64,000 nucleotides of DNA, taken from Limanda limanda (lineage: Eukaryota; Chordata; Actinopteri; Pleuronectiformes; Pleuronectidae). Positions 47,801-59,100 of this stretch are shown piece after piece. The position numbers and the translations under genes were made by a program. The notes under the pieces were generated by a model, which saw only the letters and a program-made list of their open reading frames with translations, had not been told where the DNA came from and ran no database searches. Position 1 is the first letter of the stretch. The number at the start of each line of letters is the position of its first letter. The DNA lies in contig NC_083641.1 of the NCBI RefSeq assembly GCF_963576545.1, positions 19,917,523 to 19,981,522 on the forward strand, read 5' to 3'.

Positions 47801-50800
47801 ATAATTTCAATCACCCGATGGAATGATTAATTGCACCGCTGCTATAACTTGTTTGTTTAATCACATTTTTTAATCAGTCATTCGGAGCTAAGTTTGGCCG
47901 TGCACTGTGCCAGTGATTGTTTTAGTGGTTCGCTGTGCTAGCTCTAATCAATGCAAATGTTGGAGTGTGATGTTCTCAAAGTTGGACGTGAACCTGTGGC
48001 AGAATCGCCTGAGTAGTGAAAACACAATGCGTGTTTATTAAGAAAATATCAAAATTAAGTCTTTAGTTGTTTTCTGAAAAAAACTATAATAAGCATTTCA
48101 TTCCGTCTAAATATTGTCCTTTTTGTCATTGTATTAATTTTTCAGGCAGCTTCTAATGAAAAACATTTAATTAAGATGAACTGACATTTGTTTCCCATCA
48201 GCTTCAAACAAATTGTTTGTGTTTTGTTTTGTTTCACAGTTTCAGACACATTCCCTTGAGATATATTCATATAACGTGTTTTCCTTCCTCCCCTTTGAAT
48301 AATTTCGCTGTTGTCTGTTTTGTCCCCGGTCTCTTTGAATTGCTTTGGTTCAAAGACTTTATTTTTCCTGGTGCTGTGTGACAGAGCGACAGACGACACC
48401 CTTTAATTAAAACGATTAAACGCATCTGGACAACAGCTGGATCGCATCCGGAATACAGGACATTCCGCATTGTACCTGAGGATATTTACACCCCTTCTCT
48501 CACACTTAATCCCTCTGTCCGAATTAACGCATTCATACACCCCCATACACCTTTATCCTTATGTCTCTGTCTGGTTCTCTCCCTCACACCCGCCTTGTTT
48601 CTTTTCTCTCTTTGTAGGTGTCCTTGAAAAAACAGTGGAAGGCGAAGCCGTCGCTCTCGTCAAGGCGAAGACTCTTTACAAGTCCTGCACTAATGAGAGT
48701 GAGTCAGCAGCCATGAGTAATAAAGACAGTTACCGTTAAATTCTGGTCGTCCGAAACGGAACATTTTGCTTTGACGTTTGAAAGCTCTAACGTTTTATTA
48801 TATGCTATATTTTATTGTCAAACTAAATGTATTATAAACCGTTAGGGTTAAAAGTGTCAAGAGCTAAATGAATAAATGTAATATCGTAATGGCTTAATTA
48901 ATTAGATTTACAGGATTATGGGATGCAAAGTAAGCACCATCGCTAATGTGCTCAAATTTGTGTAGATACATTACACTGAATGATAAATATAATACAACCT
49001 TTAATTTTAATCTTTCAGGTTTGATTGAGCTGAGAGGAGGCAGCCCATTGCTCGACATGCTGCCTGATGTGTTTGAGTGGCCCATGGCTGTGGACAACTG
49101 GGAAACCAACCACGGTAGAGTATTGTTTCCCACTGTCACACGTAACATATGTCAGCGACAGGTGTTTCTTGCTTTCTCACTCCTTCCTCCCACTCTGTTC
49201 TTCAGGTAAAACATGGAGGATGGAAGACGTCATCGCCAAACTGAACGAGAAATATGGAACTCAACTCTTGGTTAACTTTTTCGTCGGCACCGATGACAGG
49301 GACTCCAGTTCCCACATCATTCATGTAGGTGTGAAAATGTAGCTAGAAATCCCTCATCTCTTTCTTTCTGTGTATCTCACTCTTCTATCGTATCCATGCA
49401 GCTCCTCCAGCTTATGTAAATAAATGGATCTTGTCCTCTGCTTTCCTAGTTCGACCAGCAGACAAGTCTCGGGCTCTTGTCCAGAGATTACTACACCTGT
49501 ACGGGACCCTATGCGGAGGCAAGTTAAAATATACACACGTGCACACACACACACACTAATTTGCGATAATGTAAATAGATCCATGTGCTCATTTGGACCA
49601 GTGCTACTGAGCCTGGGTTCCATGTCCCCTTGAGTTTGTTTTGGGGAAACCAGACGCCCAAGAAATGATGAGGGCATTTGTTTAGCGCTCGAATTAATTG
49701 TCTGTTTATTCATATGCCTACTCGCATTTGTGAGCATGCCTGTACACGCTGAATGAAACGAGGCCGTAAGTGATGATCAAAAATCAGTGAGACGAAACAG
49801 AAGAGGTTTGATTGGGTCTGAATCCAGACCAGATGTGTGTGATTGGAGCAGACATCCCCTGCCCTGATTTTATTTGAAAGTTCACCACGGACTCTTGATT
49901 GATATGCAGAAAGCAGCACTTGACTGCACTCGGCTCGCGGCGGGCTGAGTGTATGTGTGCGTATCTGTGCACAAGTGCAAGCCTTCACCTCCGGTTTTTT
50001 GGTCAGTGGCTATATTCAAACCAAATTCAAATTCCTTCCTGTTGAAATAAAGGCATGATTCGAGGGTAATGAAAGAGTTTGTCTTTGGCAGGCATGTCGG
50101 GCCTATGAGCAGTTCATGATTGACCTGGTGAAGCTGATCCGCACCGACCGGCATCTCGCCATCAACGAAACCAGCATCAGAGAGGAGGTGACGCGGGTCA
50201 TAGACCTGGAGAGAGACATCGCAAACGTGAGTGTGCAGTTTTGAGTTCAACCTTTGACTAACTAGCTTTCCCCGCGTCTGACAAAGCGCGATCTTTGTTC
50301 TCTGAGAAGACGGTGGAAGGTGACCTTGTTTTCCCGCAGCACTGCATACCTTATTTTCTGTCTCAGCTTCACACAACAGCAGGAATTTGTGAGCAAACCA
50401 CATGTGACAGTATGACCTTCCGCTCCTACTTTCTAGCTCAAAGCAGTGTGTTCTCTGCCTGTATGTGGCGGCACTCTGGAGCAGCCGCTGTGTAAAACAA
50501 GCTGTTAACTAGCCTGATCCTTACACAACAACTTTGTTCAGATATCAACAGGCTTCCACGGTCTGCATTTGTCATCCTGCACCGCTCTGTTCTGCTGACT
50601 GCCATGCTCCACTTCCTCGCCTCTTGTGCTGGCTTTTACAAGGCAGTTTTAGCGTTGGAGCTCTGACATTTAAAGACCTGAAGCCTCCTGAGACCCTAAA
50701 TATGTTTTCTGCTGCTGGACCTGCAATGCATGTGCACACATGTGTCAGGAAACGGGGAGCGTGGTGTGTGGTGACAACATTCTTGATTTTCAACCTCTCT

Positions 50801-52975
50801 GTCTTGCCCTCTCGAAGTCGACTGATACTCCAGAGGACCGGAACAACCCAGTGTTGCTGTACAACAAGATGAACCTGGGCGATCTAAATGCCAACTTCAC
50901 CCTTGAGGTTGATTCACAGGTTAAGATAAACTCTTTCTCTGTCCAAATTTCTTATTTCTTTTCCCCTGTTTTCCTCTCCATAATGTTTTTTTCCCGTCTC
51001 GTTCTTTGTGCTTTCGGACTCATCCTGAAGGTATTTGACTGGAGTTACTTCACGGCTAAGATAATGGATACGGTCAACATCAGCGTTCCCGATACCGAGA
51101 AGATCATAAACTACTCACCAAACTATTACAGAAGACTCAACCTTGTCTTGGCCAGATATAACAAGAGGTGTGTGTGTTTTTGTACGAGTTCTTGGTTGTG
51201 TTTGTGTGGTATGTGAGGCAGTTAGTGGTGGGAACTCAAAGAATGCAATGTAAACAGCAGTAGCTATTATACCATGTGACGAAGAGACTTTCTTTTCTCT
51301 CCTCACAGGGATCTTCAGAACTACATGGTGTGGCGCTTCGCTATGAACATGGTGGTGGGCCTGAGCAGAAGTTACAGGGACACAAGGAAAGCCTTCCGCA
51401 AGGTACAGCACCAGGATGCATGTATTGTTTTCAGAACCCACTTCAAATGAAACACAACCCAGTACCGAATTGGTTTCAGTCATTCTCTCGAGGCTTTGGT
51501 CATATGGACGTGGGAGGGGTGGTTGGAAAAACAATGGACACTCGCAGGAATTTTCACATAAACATTTAGAGAAACAGCAAGAACATTTGAGGAAGTTTGG
51601 CCCGGTTCTTCTTGTGTAAAGTTTGCATGATCTCCCTGTGTCTACGTGGGTTTTCTCTGGGTAGTATGTCCTCCCACATTTTGAAAGCATTTAGTTTGAA
51701 AGTGGAGACTCTACATTGATTATAAGCGTGAATATGCATGTGAATGATTATCTCAGTATGCTGTCGACCTGTCCAGGCTGTATCCGGCCTCTCGCCCAAT
51801 GTCAGCTGGGATTGGTTCCAGCTCCCCTCTTGACCCTCAAAGGATAAGCAGTATAGATTGATGGATGGATTTTACGTGTGGTTATCAGAAAGTTGTGACC
51901 AAGGTATAGAGTGAGACATTTACAAAGTCTATACAGCAAGTGGTTCTGTGTGAGCTCAATGCAAAAGTTGGCACATCAACATTTGCTAACTAGCTGACTA
52001 ACTCTGCCTCGGCTAATTCCCAATGTCACCATGTTATATAGTTATGTTCGTTGCTGACAGACAATCAATAACCTCCCTGGTGAGTTAACAATGTCAACTT
52101 CATCAGATTGGAGGTATCAAGGTATCAATAAAATGTGTAGGATTCACCCTCTGGGGACTATGAATGAGCAATTAAGTCGACGCCAATCCATCCAACGGTT
52201 GGGATATTCTTCTTCCATATTTCTATTGTCTCTATGGTGATATTTTCCGTTCTGCCCTGTTTCTTACTGTATATTCCTGAATGTAATGGTAATGCATAAT
52301 GAAGGGGCAAATATTAAGAAATGCCACGAGCCTCTTTAAACAATGTGCTGAGCAGTCGATCCTGCATCTCTAATTGATCTGTGCCTCGTTACTTTCTCTG
52401 CAGGCTCTGTCTGGCACGACGTCAGAGGCAGCCGTGTGGCGACAGTGTGCTCTCTACGTCAACAACAACATGGACAACGCTGTCGGGCGACTTTATGTGC
52501 AGGAGGCTTTCTCAGAAAAGAGCAAAGAACTGGTCAGTAGATGTCGGATTATTCTTTAAAATATCAAATTTAATGTTGCGTTGAAAGCGGTTAACATTAT
52601 CATCAAGGGGAATTCCTTCATTAGGGAGAATACATTCTGTTAAAAAACATAAAACATGAATCTTATTATACTGTACATGTTGTCTGATTGAAAATGGACC
52701 TGGTACTGAGAATGAATCTGCAGGGAAGGAGTTTTCACAAAATCAGTGTAGCAGTGTTTATTAATTCAATTATTCAGACATTCTGTTTGAGAACATGTGT
52801 TTCAGGCACATCCCACTGGGTTTTATTTATGTCTCTTACTCACCTATGTTTTTATCACCCTTGTGTTTTGTGTCTCCACCACAGTAATGTATTTATTTTT
52901 GCTTGCACCCATTGAAAGCAGCTGAACAAGGTATCCTAGTTGTCATGCCCACACCACCCACACTCATTGCTGTGC

Positions 52976-53066
<91 letters not shown>

Positions 53067-53074
53067 TGTGTGTA

Positions 53075-53108
<34 letters not shown>

Positions 53109-56100
53109 CTTTGGCACATGGCCACGTGCACACGAGTCAGATTGTGTGCGTGAGAATGTGTACATCAGTCATAACGGACGAGTATTTCACACACTGTTAA
53201 TCTCTGTCATTTCCTGTACCTTTGCCCAATCCTGCGTGTGGATCTCACTTTGCAGCCGTTGCAAATGTGTTGGTATGAGTGCTTGAGGTTGTGAAAAACA
53301 ACACACAACTCTTTTTATCCTGCAAGAATATATATGAACACTCCTCTCCCCAAATACATGGCCATACATATAGTTAACATAACATAGAATGAAATGGAAA
53401 TACTGACGTTCAAGGGATAGTTCACCAAGAAATGAAAATTCACTCATTATCTACTCACCCCTAGCTGATTAGTGACCTCTCTTCAGACGTGATGAAACAG
53501 AAAAAACATAACATGCCTCCATACCTTTCGTCGGGTGTCTTCCAAGTATCGGGAAGCCCAGACATTCATATTAGACTCCAAACAAGGTTATTTACACCAA
53601 GTTTTAAGCATAAAAGTTCAACAGAAGTGGCTTAGCTCGCTGACGTTAGCATTTCCGACGGCCCCTGAATGCAGCTCTTTGGAACATATCAGCAGACATT
53701 TAAACTAAAAACATGGTGTAAATGACCTTTTCCATTTCAAGATATGTTAAACTTCTCTCCGCTCGAGACTTAAGAGGCAAAATTGGGCCATTTTCATGAC
53801 ATTTAACTGAAAAATATGAGAACTGGTTAATTCACTGATACAGATTTCACACACACAATAATGATCAGTTTATAAAGTATGGTGTATCTCTTTGGATCCA
53901 CCTGTTATTTTTGTATTTATTTAATTTCCGTAAAGGGAAAAGTACAAACATAACCGACACAACTTATTACCAAATTAAGGTTTCAAGCTGACACATGTAT
54001 AGTCCCCTGCAGTTCATGATTAGTTACACAAGATGTTTATGTGCATTTAATGATTATAAACAGCCCATCGAGGAGTAAGTTACTAATTCATCGTTACAAA
54101 GAGTGCAGAGGAAAGGGTCTACCTGATGTACTATTTTAAAATGACTGAATATAATCCAGTCACTGATTTGAAATGAACATCACTTTGTTTAGTGTTTGGA
54201 GACTGAGTAAATTAAATCAAATTGAATAGCAGTGGATCAATGCCCATCATAATACTATTATGATGCATGCGTATTTAGTGACCCCAGCATTCAACCATTG
54301 TATTATGGGATTCCATAAACAGACCAGCTGCCACACACACACACACACACACAAGTTGAATGATAAAAGGTTTTCAGGAAGAGCCTCAATATTATGTTCC
54401 TGGTTTATGGTTTGTGGCGAACCACAGCGTGTTGTCCTAGTGGTCGTGCAGTGTGTTATTGAGGGGTCTGCTGATGTGATAAGACACTGGAATGCCTCCC
54501 TCAGCTCACTGTGGTCTCAGTGAGCTGCTTTGAGGAATCTGGTTGGTTGACCTCCACTGTCAATGCAATTGTTTTAATTCTCCCCTCTCCTCCTCTGCCT
54601 TCATTCTTTTATAGGTTCACAAACTTTATTCCGGAATTATTCAAAATCTCATTATGTTTATGGACATAAAATAGTGCAGAGATCCTGGTACGAGACACGG
54701 CTTGCACAGCATTGTGACACCCTGGTGGCGTCAGTCAGTCTGTCCCACTGTGCGCTTGCACATTCTTTTAAACTGGAGAGCAATACATTACAGAAACATT
54801 AACTTTACACTGCAGGTTCACAACCCCCCAAAAAACACCCTTTTGATGTGGAGCACCTTGCTGAGCGAATTTGTTAAGAAAAATAAAATATCGTAGTTCT
54901 GTCAATATATTTTGTGAAGACAAATTGTTGACAGAGAAATGTTTGTTCAGTTTTAAACATTCATTTATTTTGTAAGAATATAAAAACTTGTTTGTTTAAT
55001 ATAAAATTATACTGAAGAACATATTCCAGCATCTAGATTCATATGGCAAAGGGTTATTTTAGCAACAGAAAACCCAATTTAAAACTACCAGATGCTTCTT
55101 TGAGTAAATGAAAATATTCAAAAATATGTCAGTAGCAATATTAACTATAAATCTACAAAATTTCAGACGGTATAGCAGACATCTAGTGAGGAGAATTCTA
55201 ATGCAAGAAGAGGAGACTTTTGTTAATATTTCTAATCCTATATATTTTTTTTAATAATGAAGTATTTCTACTTGTCATTACCTTGTTCCTTTTATAGGAA
55301 TACATATTCTTAATAGCATATCAGTGACAAGAATCAATCACTTTAATACCCAAGGTCGTGGCCCTCCAGACAGAGGGAGGGGAACATAGAGTCCATCATG
55401 CGTTTATGTGTGACTGTGTAAACAGGAGGCCTACTTCAGGGAATTATATTTTCATGACTTTGTTGCACAGCATGTTGCAAGACTGTTTTATTGTGTTTTT
55501 CACTGGATCCTCTCCACAGACCTTATGAAAAAAGAAGATGAAAAAAACTCCCACACAATGGACAATTTGTACTGACTGACAGTTTGAGGCTTTGTGTTCT
55601 TTCTACACTTTTTGTTGTTACACATTAGTGACATGTTTCTGATTGTTGTCTCTCTCTCTCGCTCTCTTTGTGTGTGTGTCTGTGTGTGGGGGGGAATCAG
55701 ATGGAAGAGATGATCAGAGACATTCGGGAAGTGTTCATCAGTAACCTCGATGACCTGACCTGGATGGATGCAGAGACTAAGAAAGCAGCGGAGGAGAAGG
55801 TATTCGTTATAATTATCTCTCTGATGTTATTGTGGTGCTTCACATTTTGTTCTTTTGGATTTGTGTGGATTGAAGAGTTTGTTTATCAAATCTTCTCTCC
55901 CTCTGTCTGCAGGCCCGAGCCATTCGGGAGCGGATCGGCTACTCCGACAACATCATGGATGACAAATACCTGAACAATGAGTACAAAGATGTGTGTGTCT
56001 TAAAAAAATGCAATTAACTTTTTTCCGCTAAATTAATGTAAGAGAACACAATGTGCATTCATTGTAGCCACATATCGGTTCTGTTCCGTGAAAACATCTT

Positions 56101-59100
56101 GCTGCATTCTTGGCTCTCATGAGGCTTGTTGCTGAATATATGACCGGGTGTTGATAGCTCTCATCGCAGCTAATCCTCCTGTTTCTCTGGCTCTGTGTTG
56201 GTGTTAGCTGAGCTACAACGCAGAGGAGTACTTTGAAAACATCCTACAGAACCTGGAGTATGTGCAGAAGAAACGCCTGCGGAAACTCCGAGTCAAAGTC
56301 AACAAAGAGGAGTAAGATCCCCCGGGGGTGGGGGGGTTTGTAATTACACTGATGCTCGACAAACAGGGCTTTTTTTTTCTCGGATGTGCAGTAATCTAAA
56401 GCTACGATGTGGAGTATTAAATACACTTATAATAAATCACTTATCCACTAATGGTATTTGTGGTGTGAAACACAGGCTTGCATGTAGCATAGTGCATTCA
56501 CACTCTCCCACACACCCTCCTACTCACATGTACAGTTCATCCTCCCGGAGGCACAGCAGGAATGCTAATATTAACCTGGTTATTATTAACCACGTGTTAA
56601 TTTTTATACATGTCATCAAATTTTCATGCCGCAATTCACACTGCTGAACTGTTTTTCAGGTGGGTCACCGGAGCTGCTGTCGTCAACGCCTTCTACTCAT
56701 CCAGCAAAAACCAAATAGGTACATTCACACGTGCACAAAGGTTTGCAAACATTCATATGTGCAGTTACTTTAAAAGACAAACAACTTAAAGTGTTTTGTT
56801 CTTTCCCCTGGTGTCAGTGTTCCCTGCAGGTATCCTCCAGCCTCCTTTCTTCAGCAAAGGCCAGGCCAAGTCTCTCAACTACGGCGGCATCGGCATGGTA
56901 ATCGGTCATGAGATTACACATGGCTTTGATGACAATGGTATGATTTTCCACATTGTTGCTCTCGCTTCCGCCCGGAGGCAGTTTTGCCTGATAACGCTAG
57001 ATAATTTATTTTTCTGTAACTGGTACCATTTCAGACAAAAAGAAAGAGGGGGAAAAAAAGTTTTGACGTGCCATTGCTGTGTTCCGCCTCAAATTGCTTT
57101 TCACTGCACTCATTTTTAAGTTATTATGTTCAATTTTTTAGATGTCAGTGTTCTTTTATACTGATATCCACAACTGCAATCCGCCCAGAAACACACAATG
57201 GAAATTAATGAAATGGAATGGAAACATGTCATTTATGTTGCATGCAGCTTTTGAGTTCTGTCTCAGAGAACGAGATAAAAGCTTTTTGGGGCCTTTGAAA
57301 ATACATCACAATAGTTTTTTTTGTTGATCATATCCAAGCAGCTGAATATCCGTGCATCTGGCCTGTTTTTTTTAGGCCGTAACTATGATAAGGACGGTGA
57401 CCTGAAGGACTGGTGGACACCAGACTCCACTCAGAGGTTCCTGGAGCTGTCAAAGTGCATTGTGGATCAGTACGGCAACTTCTCTTGGGACCTGGCCAAC
57501 GGACTTAATGTACGTCTTGGTAGAATTTTCTTCTTTCCTATCAAATTTTGAGTTTTCTGGACAATATTTTCTAAAATAATATCCAAAACTAGCCTTTGTC
57601 TTATTTTATGTCCTTTTACCTTTGCCAGCGTATCCAACTAGCAAAATCTTCTGTTTCCCCCAGTTCTGCAGCCTCATCTCAACTCGACTTCAAGTGTCTT
57701 TAATATTTTGTGTTGACATATCAATCGCTCTCCCTGTCTTTGCCTCTTCTCCTCTGTCCTCTTGCTTTGAACAATTCTTCTTTTATTCAACGGGGAGAGG
57801 ATTTCTTGATTCCAAAGAGCATTATTTGTGATTTGCTGGAATACATAGTACCAAAAAAATGACAGTTTGTCCTTTCTACTTGCCAATCTTTGTCATCTCT
57901 CTCCTTCTGTCGCCTCTCTAGTTAAATGGTAACAACACCCTCGGGGAGAACATCGCTGACAATGGAGGGATACGTCAGGCGTATCAGGTAATGAGCCTGA
58001 AAACAAAGGAAGAAACTTGGTTTAAGAGCGCTGGTTTACAGATGTGGTGGGGGGGAGGCTTGGTTGGAGGTTTGTTATTGTCATCAGTTTGCTAACATGA
58101 ATAGACGAGTAATTTCGCCACGTCACAGACTGGCTCATTAGCTTCTGTATACACAACAATGGAGAACATGGTGTTGCCACTAATTAAATCAGTTTTGACC
58201 AGAGGTGAACAGCAGAAGGATATTCACAGATTTTTATGTGATGCAACATGACAAACATGTTCATAGCAAAACAAGCATAGTATTTCTGTGCAATGCATAT
58301 ATATAGTCAACTCTGGCTCTTTTGCAGACAATCAGTGATTTTATTTTCTTACAAATGGTCAGCACTTCCGTATATCAGAGGTTTTGGGCTGGAGAGGAAT
58401 TGTGACATGTAATTATTTGTCCTACCCTAAACACAAGGTTGGCGTGAATTAGCATTTAGATGCACATTTAAACGCTGAAAATATATTTCACATAGGCTGC
58501 AGTGGCAAATTTCATTCATGGCGAATAATTCATGGTTGAACAGACTCTTTCCAAAACAACACAGATGTATATTATGTACACGACGCAGGTACAGCTCAAC
58601 AATCTCCAAACTGCATAAGAATCCTAACCCATATACTACAACAGGTTTAAAGGCAGTGTCCCTCAGAAATGTGTCGTTTTCATAAATGGAATAACAACCA
58701 ATGCTTAAAAAAAAGGCAATTTATATACAAACTGTTCAGGGGCAGGTTCAGCAAAAGTGCTGTTGATATTTTTTTCAAATCTGTCAAAGGTCAATCTCAC
58801 ACCACAGTAAGTGGTCCAAATTTCACAAAATTAGTTGTTTATGCTTTGGAGACAAGCCTCCGCATTTCTGCTCTTGGATTTTATTCATATATCGATTGAG
58901 CTGCTATCCTCCTCTGAGCACAAAGGGATAAGAACTTGTGTATCGCTGCTTGTTGATATTTACACATGTTCCTCTTCTGCATCGATATTAATAGCTACAA
59001 CACACATTATGCTCATCGGGAATTAAAATCTAATTTATAATGCATTAACATTATCATATTGTCATTTTTTTAGCCTTCAGCCCTTTCATAATTGTCAAGC

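Larger units (their letters stand above)
38510..48617. other. mme intron 4 (10.1 kb, largest)
   Basis: No coding exon is recognised. It contains (TG)n at 38777-38823, a C run at 41135-41151, a short CA tract near 42914, and two head-to-head family A repeats at 44780-46080. Confidence 0.75.
52533..55700. other. mme intron 13 (3.2 kb)
   Basis: It contains a long (TG)n (52977-53108), a family B repeat (53408-53780) and a CA tract (54332-54352). Confidence 0.8.
56312..57921. other. mme introns 16, 18 and 19
   Basis: Introns of 348, 438 and 412 bp between the closely spaced catalytic exons. A G run is near 56320. No other features. Confidence 0.75.

Noticed and set aside
51115..51690. 191-codon minus-strand frame
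   Set aside because: It is antisense to mme exons 11-12 and a retroposon tail.
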